In this document: in pieces, positions 1 through 12,300 of the stretch | Layout: every line of letters starts with the position of its first letter | How positions within the stretch are numbered: the first letter of the stretch is position 1 | Origin: Desmodesmus armatus | Lineage: Eukaryota; Chlorophyta; Chlorophyceae; Sphaeropleales; Scenedesmaceae | Assembly: GCA_007449985.2 (NCBI GenBank) | Contig: VIIQ02000574.1 | Location: forward strand, 1,420,992-1,484,991 | Direction of reading: 5' to 3' | DNA: 64,000 nucleotides | Notes under the pieces: model-generated | Seen by the model: the letters and a program-made list of their open reading frames with translations, nothing else | The model's database searches: none | What the model was told of the DNA's origin: nothing | Made by a program: the position numbers and the translations under genes

Positions 1-467
1 TTGTCTGGTTGAGCAGCAGCCAAGAAATTCCTGATCGTCCCTTCATATAGTTCATTGGGATTCAACCGCACCTGTCTGTGCTATCACATAATTTTCCACC
101 AAGCACAAGGGCAGCAACAATGTCAGTCATACTTGACCATGGGGCAAGGCTTCTGAAAAGTGCAATCAGAGGGATGATCACCACCGTTGCATGGTGAGGA
201 AAAGCTTGCTGTGGGTGTGTGTAGTCTGTTACCTGTAATTGTGGGCAGTCCACCGCCCCCTCGTCCAGATTGCCCTTGCCGCACAGGCCTGGGCATACCC
301 TAAATTTGGACCAGCACTTGAACAACTTGTTGACCCAGTGTGTGTACCTGTGCTGCTCCACCTCCCCTCCCCCACTAACACACACGGCCATGTATGCTCT
401 GCAAAAATCACCTACAAATGGGTATTGCTGCAGCAAGAATGCACTAAAGCCTGCATTGCCACTGCAG
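1..467. other. Left-edge region, no supported gene
   Basis: Only short overlapping frames without recognisable protein character are seen. A good acceptor (actgcag, ending at 467) precedes the first recognisable exon of the dehydrogenase, so this stretch may be intron plus an unrecognised 5' exon of that gene. Confidence 0.4.
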
Positions 468-483
468 GTTCCTGGCTGATTGG

Positions 484-3400
484 ATGGGCTGGCGTGCGGG
501 CTTGGCCGTGTACCCCCCAACGCTGCGGGGCAAGGTGGCTATCGTGACTGGAGCCAACTCTGGGATAGGCCTTGAGACTACCAAGGCACTGCTGCAGGTC
601 CGGCGCGGCCACTGACACTGGCTGTCAACAGCCGGCAGATCTGCTACCAGTAGACGACTGATTTTGACCCAAACATACACCCTCCTGTCCAGGGAACGAA
701 AGCGTGAATGCATGTGTCCTGCTGCCTTATTAGATAGTCATCGTGGTGTGCATGTTTGAAGTCTCAGGTCGTCCAACATTGGGAAGCCATCACTGTATTT
801 GTGTGTTTCTGTTGCTGTGCTCATGCTTGCAGCAAGGGGCAACGGTTATAATGGCTTGCCGCAACCTGGTGAGTGCAGTCAGATAGTTGGAAGTGCCAGT
901 ACTACTGTTGTTCCTAATAGGAATAGCCCACACAGCCACTTCTAAGGAGGGGCAGTACCGTTGTCCCAATGACAGGTGCTGCCGTGCGCGTGCCAACGCG
1001 GCGTTGCACCCTGGCTGGTGTGCATTGGCACGCTATCCAACGTTACAAAAACAGCAAGGCTTGCTTACTCGTACTGGAAGCGCAGTCCTATCACTAGTAT
1101 TAGTAATCAGTACTGAGGAGGGTCTCAGCTGTCGCTGTTGGCATCCTCATCGTAGCTGCGCTGCTGGAGGTACCCCTGTTGACCGTGCAATGCATTGCAC
1201 GGTGCTGTGCACACATGCAGGAGAAGGCCAACACAGCACGTGACGACATCCTGGCTGACACCAACAACCATGGTGAGGTGGGAGCTGCAGACAGCAGGCT
1301 GAAGGTGATGCGCCTCGACGTGGAAGACTTCCACATGGTCAGGTGAGCCAATACTTTGTCGTGCACAATTCAGATATATACTCTATAGGGTGCACGTTCG
1401 CCACTGGCCACGCGGTGTGATGCCATGTGTTAAGCAGAGAAGATACAAGTATAGCTAGCATGTGTGTAACTTACACTTGAAGTTACCATCACGATGTGAT
1501 TACCAGATGTGACTACCATCATTGTTGCCATGCATGCTGAGCCGCCTTGGAGGTGCCTTTGCTGCTGGGGCTACAATGTTGTGGCAGCCACACGTATGCA
1601 TGTCATCGTGGCAGCATGAGGCTGCCTGGTCCAGGGCTCAATGATGCAGCCCAGTGAATTGCCTCCTGCTGGCAAGCCCAAAAAGCACGGTCGAGTGTGT
1701 GTGCTTTGAGTGAATGCCGCCCAGTGACAGTGTTCGGGGTAACCTGCATTGTGCTGTGCAGGCGGTTTGTTGATGACTTCCACAAGTTGGGCCTGCCGGG
1801 CCTGCATGTGCTGGTCAACAACGCGGGCGTGCACCTGATGGTAAGAATGCACACTGTGCCCAAAACTGCAAGGGCCACTCTGTGATAATGCTGTCCGGCT
1901 TGGCTGCCCGGAATCAGTGCTGAATCAAGTAAATAATCAATTCTAGTGCGGTCTCTGCCTCTGCCAGGTGTGGCACATTGAGGCACGAGACTGTCTTGCT
2001 GTTGTCACCATGATGTCCTGCTGTGCAGCCCTACAAACACGTGGATTGCGGCTTTGAGCGCAATATTGCGGCCAACTACTTTGCTCCCTTCTACCTCACC
2101 CAGCTGCTGCTGGAGGACATGAAGGCCAGCGCTCCAGCAAGGGTTGTCAATGTGGCGTCAGTTGGCGAGGCCTTTGGCCTGCGCTACATGCGCAACATCC
2201 CATGGGTGCGTTTACGCCCTACTAAGGGCCGATGGCCAACCCGCAGTGGACAACAGACCCTGACCTGAACAATCTTCTGACATGCAATGTGCATAGTGCT
2301 GTACTTGACACGGTTGGGCAGAGAATCGGTGGCACTGCATGATGGCAGTGCACCAGCAAGGTGTCTATGGAACCTCCATTTAGAGAGTCTCCAATGTGTG
2401 TTACAGTGTGAGTAGGCCTTGCGCAGCACCACAGTGTCATGATCGGGAATGCTGTACACGCCACCGTACCAGGAGAGTCTCTGGGCTAGGCATGGTGTGG
2501 CGCGTGTTACCAACTCACCCACTGGTCATGTGTCATGGTTGTGGGCGCAGGACGACCTGCGTGGCCGCAACCTGCCTGACAGTGGTGAGCGTGCGTACGC
2601 CCTGTCCAAGTCATACATGCTGATGGCCAACCGGGAGCTGGCCAAGCACCTGGAGGGTACAGGGGTGGAGGTCATTGCAGGTGAGCCGCACCGACGTCAG
2701 TATCGCCTGTGCATGGTGTATGTACACCGTGCCAGGCAGGCAGCAGATTGTGAGACTTGCAGGATTGTGTCGAAAAGCTGCATTCCTTACTTCACTTGTT
2801 CAACAAGTGAAGTAAGGAATGCATGACTGACATACCCTGCCCAGGCTGGGCAGGGTATGTCGGTCATGCAGACAATTCACCCAGAAGTGCTGACAGGCAG
2901 ACCCGGCGATAGTGCCGGCGGCAGCAGCACAATGCTGCATATCACCAGCGTTCATTGTTTTCAGTGATGATTGTGTTGTCTCCATGCTGCAGTGCACCCT
3001 GGTGTGACCGACTCCAGCTGGTACCTCAAGGCTGACACACAGAGCTACACTTTCAGCTGGGTGATTGAACGCGTGCGCTCAGTGGCACCCTTCATTGGCG
3101 TTGGACAGCCAACCCGCTCAGGAGCTATCAGCAGCATCTATGTGAGTGCCACTGCGCTGTGTAAAACTACTGCGGGAATAATATAGGGTAGACGTAGTCT
3201 AGTAGAATCCCATGCCCAGCCTCTGCAACAGTGGTTCCTTTGTTCTGTAGAACCGCAAGGCGGGCTGCCGCTGTACAGCTGCACGACCATTATGGCATGG
3301 GCGGAATGCAGCGACTGCCAGCAGTGCTGTCGCAGCGACACAACAGCAGGTGACGCAGCGGGGCATACTATGGCACGCATGCAGCGCCTTTGCAGGGGTT

Positions 3401-4321
3401 GCAACAGCTGATCAGTTGCTTGCGGGTGCTATGACTCTGCCCGCCCCCCTCCTCCTGTCTCTGACCACTGCTGTCATGCATGATTCCCCTGCATGGTGTG
3501 CTCCCTGCAGGCGTCCATTGAGCCCAGCCTTACAGGCATCAGTAGCTCACCAACACCCCACGGCATCATCGACAGGATCAACCGCACACTGTTTGGAGGC
3601 CGCCTGATCTACTATGGCCCTGCCTACCTCATCAACCTGCTGGCTGGACCCATCAACTTCTTCAACACCAGCCAATGCTTCCCAGTGAGGCGCTCCTTGA
3701 CAGGCCATAACAATCATGCATGTGCACCGTTGTGATGCGGGGTGGCGATGTCCTGCTCAGCACTACTACTAGTTTCAGGCAATGCTTTGTTGCAAGCTGC
3801 TGCATCAACAGTCTCCCACGACCATGGCAAGCTGAGCAGTAGGCATTTTTTCCATGGTCACAAAGTTGTGTACAGAATTGTGCTGCAGTCAGGCTAGCCC
3901 ATGGACAGTGAAGCACTTGAAGAAATTGTATGTCACTGACTATCTCTCTGCCTGTCGTTTATGTGGGGTTGCAGGTCAACCCTGGTGCTACAGCCAGGCT
4001 GCCTGCAAGAGGCTGTACCAGATGTCACTCGACATGGTCAGTGAGGTGGAGAGTGCAACAGCCCAGACAGCCACACAGAACACACCCGCCGGACAAGCAA
4101 ACACAGCGGCTGCACCTGCTGCCAGCAACGACAACGGCGATGACAGCAGCAACAGCCCCGTGCCTGCTGACAGTGCAGCCACCCCCAGTGTGAAGGTTGC
4201 CTCATATGACGAGGGGGTGCATGCAACTCTGAAGCAGCGCCAGCAGGCTGCTGCCCCTATGGGTGTGGAGGAGGTGTACACAGTGCTGTCAGCAGAGGCA
4301 CTGCCTCTCAAGGGCTCATGA
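484..4321 (+). CDS. Short-chain dehydrogenase/reductase, retinol-dehydrogenase/WWOX/TIC32-like
   Basis: NAD(P)H-dependent oxidoreductase of the classical SDR fold; the substrate cannot be told from sequence. Proposed exons: 484-597, 833-868, 1221-1342, 1762-1840, 2029-2205, 2551-2680, 2993-3141, 3511-3684 and 3998-4321. All junctions are GT-AG and phase-consistent, giving about 434 aa. Motifs in order: TGANSGIG cofactor loop, ACRN after beta-2 (Arg favours NADPH), NNAG, NVAS with the catalytic Ser, YALSK (YxxxK) and HPGVTDS. The C-terminal 70 or so residues are a Ala/Asn/Ser-rich tail without motif. The start is uncertain: the first exon can extend back to 468 behind a good acceptor, so a further 5' exon may exist and ATG 484 is only the conservative choice. 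The last acceptor (3997 against 3974) was chosen because only it keeps frame. Intron 6 holds two large hairpins. Confidence 0.85.
2779..2869. repeat. Two adjacent long hairpins inside dehydrogenase intron 6
   Basis: First hairpin: 22-bp perfect arms 2779-2800 and 2802-2823 around a single base. Second hairpin: 23-bp arms 2821-2843 and 2847-2869, with one T/G (G-U in RNA) pair and a GGC loop. The two share the bases around 2821-2823. Both lie wholly within the intron 2681-2992. Confidence 0.95.
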
Positions 4322-5213
4322 GCGCTGCACGCTTGCAGCAGGAGCTTGATACCTGCAGCCTCCTTCCCTGCTGCCTCATGGCGGTGCACATGCACTGTCA
4401 AGCGTAGATGTGACGACAGCCTGCCAATGCAGTTGAAGTGACATCTGCTTTGAACGCTTTGCCTGTGTTTTGTGAGGTGATGGAGATGAGGTGGTGCAGC
4501 TTTGGCCATTTTGTCATTGGTATGGCTTCTGGCGAGTTGTCGGTTGTTGGCGTCCATGCAGGAAGAGTTGTGTGCACCATTCGAGTTGGTGATGTTGCAT
4601 GCTGTCTATGCTGCCCAATTTGTGACAGCTTCAGCATTGATGCTGATATCATGCCAAGTCCAGCATGCATGCAGCAGTGAAGTGCAACTGTTTAAAGGTG
4701 CAAGTGATGATGTATGCTGTGTACCTCAAGTACCCTGGGACGCAGCATTTGTTGGCATGCTGTGCCCATTCGTATGCGTGAATGTGATGTGACTTGACCG
4801 ACGTGTTGACACTTACTAAGTAGGTAGTACCTTTGTGGCTGCCCAAAGCGGCAGCAATTAGTTTCCAACACACTAGCTGTAACAGGGCAAGCAATACTGG
4901 TCGTTATTTGACAATATAGGGTTGTGGGTATAACACCATGCTGTAACAGAGCAGTTGTCACTGACAAATTTGGCCCAATGTGTGCCAATATGAAGTTGCT
5001 GGTAAAATTTGACAGGCCATGCATGGCCTGTTAGTGTCACAACTTGACTACAGCTTTCTGCTTAGTCAAGAGTGGGAGTTGGGAAAAGGGAGCTGAGGTC
5101 ACAGTCTGTTCCATCACATGTACAGCAGCCATGACTTGCCACACACGACGCTTGCCCACTTGCTGACAAGTGCAGTTGCACCGTTTCAACAGCCACAGCA
5201 CACAGTGCGCACA
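4322..5213. other. Convergent intergenic region
   Basis: This lies between the stop of the dehydrogenase (+) and the stop of the coiled-coil gene (-), so it should hold both 3' UTRs. TGTAA, the usual green-algal polyadenylation signal, occurs near 4877 and 4941 on the + strand. No coding sequence is recognised. Confidence 0.5.
5012..5031. repeat. 20-bp perfect palindrome
   Basis: ACAGGCCATGCATGGCCTGT is its own reverse complement, with no loop. It sits between two converging genes, in the likely 3' UTR/terminator zone. Confidence 0.95.
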
Positions 5214-8200
5214 TCAATGCAAATCTGTCAAGACAAGACGAGGCACACCACCCCGCCTACTCTCCAACAGCACACCAGCTGCCCCCTGGCCCCTGCCACC
5301 CCGCGGGCTCCTGCCCTGCTGCGCAGCATGCTGCCTGCGTGGGCTAAGCTGCAAGCTGCTCCCAACAGCAGCACCAGTCCCCTGCAGCTCCTGACTGTAC
5401 CGCACAGCATCGCCAGCCTGCACCACATCCGCGTAGGGCTGATCGCCCACAGCAGCTTCACATGATGCACCTCTGCAAGCAACTCTGTCCGACTGCTCCT
5501 GCTGCTGCAGCGCCCCCTGGCCGTGGCTCCTCGCAGACACCGGTGCTACTCTCAAGCTCGACAGCAGCCCCTTCTGTGCATCTACTGACAGCTGCCTTCT
5601 GCCTCCCATGCCTGCAGCAATGGCGTCAGCAGCTGCCCTGTCAGGCCCCCTGTACGTGAGTGGCCTCAGCTTGTACTCCAACGGCTGCAGGGCACTGTTA
5701 CCACTATCCTGCCAGTGCTGCAGCCCAGTGAAGCACCTGGAGCTTAAGGGGCCACTGGTGTTGCACCTAGGGCTGCCCCCAGCGGCTGCCATTCGAGCCC
5801 ACAGCCTGGGAGAGGTACTGCTGCTGGTGCTGACTGTCGCTGTGCTGCAGCGCGGGACACTTGCCGAGCGCGGGAACTGCTGCGCAGCTGCCTGCACAGG
5901 CCGCGCTGCTTGTGCTGAGGCGGCAGGGAAAGGCTGGGGAGGTTGCGCCAGGCGGGGTGTGATGGGGCGAGGCTGTTGGGGAGGGCCTGGGCAGAGCCAT
6001 GTGTGGAGCTCTACTGGCCTGTGTTGCCAGGAGGCTCTGATTCGTGGTGAGCCCTGTGCAGCTGCTGCTGTCTGAGGCCGCAGGAGGTGTGTGCTGGCCT
6101 GAGAGTCGTGTACTTGCAGCTGCCGCAGCAGGGCCTGCAGGACTGTCTGCAGCTGCTGGCACCGCGCTTCGTGCTGGCAGCACATGGGGCCCTCAGCTGC
6201 TGTAGCTGGCTGCTCCGGGTGCTGTTCCTGCATGGAGGGGATGTGCTGGTTGCTGACAGCACTGTTGTGTTGCAACAGCTGCAGCTGCATCGCTTGCAGC
6301 TGCTCAGCTGCTATCGCCAGCTGCTCAGACAGACTGGAGATTGTTGCCACCTGCTGCTGTTCTTGTTTCAAGCGGCTCTCCAGCTCCTGCTGCAGCTCTG
6401 CTATCAGCTGCTGCTGTCCTGCAGCATCTTCCTGGGCTGCTGCTAGCTGCTGCTGTTGCTCCTGCAGGTCCTCCTGGAGCTGCTGCAGGGCACTTGCACC
6501 TGCCTCACTCCCCACCTGGTCCTCTGCGCCCTTCACGCCTGTGTCAAATGCACACTGACTGTCTGGCTGCCCTAGCTGCCCTGCAGCACCAGCTCCCTCA
6601 TCCTCACTCTTCCTCTCGTCGCCGTGCTGCCCTTCCATGCTAAGAACAGCTTGGCTGCCTTGCTGTTGCCCCGTTCCCTGCTCACTGCCGCCATCAAGCT
6701 GCGTCTGGCTGTGCCCCACTGCACTACTCCCCACTGGCCCTGCCTCCTGCAGCAGCTGCACCTGCTCCTGCAGCTGCTGCTGGGCCTCCAGAGACTCCTG
6801 CAGGTCCTGCTGCAACAGATCCATCACCTCTTCAGCCTGCTGCAGCCGCTGCACCAGCGCCTGCTGCTGCGGCAGCGTCAGCCCCCGCCCTGTTGGCACC
6901 TGCAGGCTGGGTCGTGGCTTTGCAGCAGCTGCCTGTGCCGCCTGGAGGCTCTTCCTGGGTGTCCTGGGTGAGCTGGGCTGTGGCTTGTCTGCTGCTGTGC
7001 TGTTGGGCTTGCTGGCTGCTGTGGATGCTGGCGTCTTCTGTGCCTTGCCTGCTGCTGCTCGTGGCGTCCTGCGGCCACTGGCGGCATCAGACTGCTGTGC
7101 TGTGCTGGCCCTGCTGGTCAGTCTGGCACGTGGGGTGTTGCTGCTGCTGCTGCACCTGGCCACTGCTGCAGGGGGTCCTCTGCCTGACATGCAGCAGGGC
7201 ATCCTCAAGCCCTCTGGCATCATTTGGCTGCTGCTGCTGTTCATGGCTGCTGGCTGCTGGCGGTGCTGGGTCCATGCCTGCAGCGGCCTGGTGTGTGGCT
7301 CGTACAGGTTCACTGTCGCTGCTTCTGTGAATCACCAGCACCTGGGTGTGTGGCCCCGGCTGCAGCATCTCATCACCATCAGCCTGGGTGGGCTGCCCCT
7401 CCAGCACACCAGGCCCACCTAAGCTGTTGCTGTGCTGGCCCGCAGCACCTTGCTCTGCTGCTGCTGTTGGTGTTGCTGCTGCTGCGGTGGCTTGCTGTGC
7501 TGTCAAGGCCGTGATGTGCTGGTAGGCCTGCTGCAGCTGCTCCAGCAGCAGCTGCTGGTCCTGCTGCATCTGGGCTATCAGCTGCTGCTCTGCAGCATTG
7601 AATTGCTGCCACTGCGCAGCCTGAGCAGGGGTGCCCTGCAGCAGCAGTGAGCAAAGCAAGAGAGGAAAAGGTGCAACAAAGAGTGCTGCTGAGCTATCCC
7701 TGCATGCAAACAAGTGGTCAAGAAAGCAAGCCGACATGATACATATAGCCAGCCCTCATGCTTGGCGCCAAGTTGCCTACTTTTGTCCTTGTGACTGAGC
7801 ACAGGATGTTCACAGCTGCCACAGGATGCATTCAGTGATCCTCACGTGCATCAGTGCTTGTTTGTAAAAAAGCATGCAGCCTTACCTCTGTGGGCACCAG
7901 CATCAGCTGCTGAGGCAGCTCCTGCTGCTGCTCTGACTCTCTGCTCCCTGTCTGGCCTGCGTCGGCCTCTGCAGCTGTAGCTGCGGCAGCGCCACCCTCT
8001 GCTGCACCTGCATGGTGGTGCCTGTGGTGCCGCCGGTGCCTGTGGCTGTGCCTGCGCGGGGCTGTTGCATCCCCTTGCTGCTGCTGCTGCTCCTCCTCCT
8101 GCTGCTGCTGCTGCGCATCAGCACCATGGCGTGTTCGATGGTGGCGATGGTGGTGGTGGCTTCTGTGCTGCTGCTGCTGCTGCAAGTGGTTGCTTGAGGG

Positions 8201-8735
8201 TTCCCCCAACTCCTCATCAGTCAAAGGGTCTGGCAGGTCCCCATCGAGGGCTGGGTCATCCTGCTGCTGCTGCAGCCTGCAGCTGTCTGTCAGCACAGCC
8301 TCCACCCAGGCCTTCAGCTCCGTGTGTACCTCCTGCCGTGCTTTGAGCTCAGCTGCATGGCGCTCAAGGGACTGCAGGCGCTGGCCAGCACACACTGAGG
8401 CGGCAGCACCCCGCCACAGCCTGGGGTGCAGCACACGTATCAAAACGAACATCACAGGCAGGAGTAGGAGAGGCTTCATGGCGAGCGGGCTGACGGGCCT
8501 ACCAGGTGCTGTCGGGGAGGCATGAGGGGTATGTTTTGACAGGCATGCATGGGTTGACGCTGCTTCTGGAGTCCCGGGACTCTGGAGTCCTTTGCTGCGT
8601 GCTGTAATGATGTATGTGACGGGGGCCAGATGTTGGCTTGGCTGATAGAGCCAGGCATACTATGTGCTGCATCTGACACACAGGGCAGTAAGTGACTAAC
8701 CTGGCGCCATTTGGGACTGCAAGCTGGGCAGGGTC

Positions 8736-8767
<32 letters not shown>

Positions 8768-9138
8768 CAGGTGGTGCTCCCCCTGTGCTGAAGGTCACCC
8801 TCCTTGTGTACCCATCTGCCAGGGGTAGCAGCTGCATGTCTGTCTCACTGCACTCCTCACTGTCACTGTTACTACTCTCCAAGTCCAAAAAGACCTGGCC
8901 ATTGCGTCCCAGCCTTCGCCTGGCTTCTGGCCTGCAACAGTAGTGTGTGACGGTGTTGTTGCTCCAGGGGTACAGAACTGCCTCAACAGAACGCATGCTT
9001 GAGCATCATCAGCCGAACACTCAAAAGCTGCTGCTCTCACCTGTCTTTTAGCGAGCCCAAACGACTGGGCAAGTCTGAGTGCAGAGAGTCATTGCAAACT
9101 GCTGAGCTGCTGAGCCTTGACCTAGTCCTGCTCACCAT
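5214..9138 (-). CDS. Gln-rich coiled-coil protein with His-rich segment, function unknown
   Basis: I do not recognise a family. Proposed exons in transcript order: 9138-9041, 8931-8701, 8420-7886, 7635-7342 and 7277-5214. Phases all agree, giving about 1073 aa. ATG 9138 is the first start in the open frame. Features in order: Ser/Arg-rich N-terminus, an acidic Ser stretch (SNSDSEECSETD), poly-Gln, a segment with many HH and HR repeats (decoded from 8020-8160), poly-Gln heptad-like stretches, a basic Thr/Pro/Ala-rich linker, then long Leu/Gln coiled coils (for example LQQAEEVMDLLQQDLQ) and a Pro/Ser-rich tail ending LVLTDLH. No signal peptide or membrane segment belongs to the spliced product; the hydrophobic run near 8470 falls in an intron. 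The last intron (7278-7341) is only 64 nt. If it is retained, the frame stops at 7087. It shares a 235-bp upstream region with the metallophosphoesterase. Confidence 0.6.
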
Positions 9139-9373
9139 GCTCAGCGATGGACAAGTAGGGGAAGTAGAGACATTATCTGTGAGAGGAACTACTGCCAGTC
9201 AACACAAGAACTCTGTCCACTTCGGAACAGACGATAAATATGACAGCTGTAGCACTGTCAAACTGCTGAGGCCTCGACAAGTCATTCAACACTATTGAAG
9301 GGTCGGCTGTTGTTCTGATAACGTATTTGTAGTGGCGAACTGCAGCTCATACCCTCAACTGAGCCAGCTTCGG
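9139..9373. promoter_or_regulatory. Divergent promoter region between coiled-coil gene and metallophosphoesterase
   Basis: 235 bp separate the two proposed ATGs, which point away from each other, so both promoters and 5' UTRs must fit here unless 5' exons were missed. No named promoter element is recognised. Confidence 0.45.
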
Positions 9374-12300
9374 ATGCACGCGATCGTTTCCAGCAGATCA
9401 GCATCCAGGTTGACAATGCACTGCAGCCTTGGCTGTTTGATGCACAACGTACCAGCTGCAGCCACCCGTAGCTATCAAGCCTGTCGCGGTGTCCGTGCAA
9501 CATCAGCAGTTGCTGCAACAGCAGTAGCAAAACATCAGCATCAGTGTGAGGCTAGTAAAATGGTGCGGCTGGCTGTGGTTGGTGATGTTCACGGCCAATG
9601 GAGCCCAGCAGATGCAGCATGCTTACGTTTGCTGGCGCCAGACGCTGTCCTGTGGGTGGGTGAGTCAGAGTCCCCCCTCCCCCTGCCTCTCCCTTTTGCT
9701 TCCCCCAGCTGTGTGTACAGCGGGGGTGGGCCCCACCCGTTCGGCATGGTACAAACGGTGCTGCACAAGCGTACAGGCTGTCCCCTGGCTGTGTCATGTT
9801 TGTGCAGGTGACATCGGCAACGAGGATGCCAGCCTTGTGCAACAGATCGCTGCCCTGGTACGTACTTGTGAGGAGCAGCTGCCCGTGGTTCTCAGCACAG
9901 TGCTCAGCCTCAGATGTGTTGCAACCACACACATTGAACAATGTCAGATTGTTCATAATCATGGCCATTGTGGTTGCTGCAAGCTCACCACCTACATGAG
10001 CTCATTGCCCCTGCTCTCAGCATGGCAAGGATTGCATGATTGTGATGCAGGAGGACTTGGAGAAAGCTGTCATCCTTGGCAACCATGACGCTTGTGAGTG
10101 CCCAGCACCCACACTCTGTCTTTGCGTCAGGCGCTTGTGCGTGTGGGTCACCGCAGCATTGGATGCTGCAGGCAGTTGCAGCACTGGGTCAACCCACACC
10201 CAGTGTCCCATATTGAGTGGGCACAGCAGATGATCACGACCAAGCTGTCTGTGTTGGCAGGCAGTGCGGAGGCTGTGCATGGCCAGTGGGGTGCCAAAGC
10301 ATTGCTTGATGGTGATGTGGCTGTCCTGTGTTGCTGCTGCAGGGTACACCATGACCGCACGGGGGCGTCAGAGGGCGTCAAGTAGGCACTCCTCACCCGC
10401 ACGAACTACCAGCCCTACCTTGAGCGCTGCCGGCGAGCCACAGCAGCAGCAGGATGGGCAGCAGGCATACAGTGATGGTGTGCAGCAGCAGCTGGATGCA
10501 CTTGGTGTGGACCATGTGGGGTATGGCCACAAGGCGCTGCCGGGCACTAACATCAGCATTGTTGGGGCCCGTCCTTTCAGCAAGGTGAGGCCACAGCAGG
10601 CTTTGGTGATCAGCCGCAGTATGTGCGTCACTGTCCAATTGTAGAATGCCCACATGGAGCACTTGAAGAGCAGGCAGGAAGCCAGCAGCGTGGCTGGGGA
10701 AGGGCACTGCTCACGCGCGGCCAAATCACTGCAAAAGGGCCAGGCACCCCTACTCCTGCCCACCAGCAGGCTCAGCTACTGGCCTGTTGCTAAGTGAGGG
10801 CCCAAAGCGCTCCAGCGTGTTTGTTCCAGCATATGCTTTGAATCTCAACACACATGTGAGCAATATATGCAATCTAGTCAGGCTAGATCGCGCTGATGGT
10901 GCAATGTGCTGCTGAGTTAGTGCCTGTGCTGCCGCCTGCTCACACAGGGTGGCAAGGACTTCAGCAGCATTGCAAGCTTTATGTCACGCTTTGGTGTGTG
11001 TGACATGCAGCAGTCAGCTGACAAGGTGGTGGAGGTCATACAGAACCAGGTGTGTGTGCGAAGGCGATGGGGGGGGGCTTGGTCATGTGCACTCCTGATG
11101 TGTTGTGGTGAGCACCAATGGGTTGCAAGTGGCACACCTTTGCTGGGTGTGTGGGCGGAAAGGGAGGGGGGTGGGGGCGGAGGGGGGAGGCGCACTGGTG
11201 TAGTGCCCAAGTGATGATTGGAGGGGGTTCCACCAGGTGCCAGCCGGCACACAGTCATACGCCTCTTGCTTCAAGCTAAGTTAGCCACAGCATAGCTGCA
11301 GTCTGTTCTTGGTAGCACCAGACCATCTGCTGTTGCAAGAAGTGCTGCTGCAACAAGCAGCAACATTGACGTGTGTGTGACTAAGCAGTGCGCAACACGT
11401 GTCACATGCCGTGTTGGCCCTGCAGGTGCCGTCGGGCAACACCCTGGTGCTGATGGCTCACAATGGCCCCTCGGGGCTAGGTGCTGAGCGGCACCACATC
11501 TGTGGCTGTGACTGGCTGTCAGAGGCTGGCGACCACGGTGACCCTGACCTGCAGCTGGCCCTGCAGCAGCTGCAGCAGGCAGGCAGGAGGGTGGCCCTGC
11601 TGCTGCATGGCCACATGCACCACATGATCAAAGGTAGGGCTGACTGGCTGCGGCTACTACTCACAACAGGGGCGTTGCTATTGCCCTGATAGGGGCACAG
11701 TTGGCGGGGTCAAGCCGTAGTCGTGGAGGGAGTGTGCAGCCACTGGTCTATTTCGTGGCGTGACAGCACTGTGCCCCAGTGCTGCTACAAACTTACTGCA
11801 CTGAGTACTGAGTCCATTATGTTGAGGCAGCATGTTGCACGGTGAGATTCTGTCTTAGTGGGAACAGTGTGGTGCACATGCAGGTGGCCAGTGTGTGTGC
11901 TGTGCTGCTGCTGGTTGCAGGTGGAGGGTGGCGGCAGATGGTGTGTGTGGACCCTGACAGCGGCACCCTGTGCCTCAACGCAGCAACAGTGCCACGGGTT
12001 GTGCCGCTGCCGCACAGCAACGGTGAGGCTGTAATTGTCCCACCTGTGCGAGTTTTGTGTAGGTCCCTGGTGCCACCTTGTACCTTGTTTGTACAGCGCC
12101 AATATGGCATGTGGTGCCATGCAGTGTCATGCATCAAGGAGGCATCAGTGCTGTTCAATTCAGTAGCCCTGGAGGCTGCTTGCTAGGAGCACAAATAGTC
12201 CTTGGCGGCTCAGCTGCCCTTGCAGCCTTGATGAATGATCAACAGCATGAATGTGATGCTGTTGTGGCCACCCATCTATGAACCTTCCGCTGCTTTGCTG

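Noticed and set aside
5608..7422. Long + strand Cys/Leu/Ser-rich frames over the coiled-coil gene
   Set aside because: They are antisense shadows of CAG/CTG-rich coding sequence; composition is fully explained by poly-Gln codons read on the other strand.
8421..8479. Hydrophobic Leu-rich N-terminus (MKPLLLLPVMFVLI) as a signal peptide
   Set aside because: It lies in the intron before the acceptor at 8421; the phase-matched splice from 8701 joins downstream of it.
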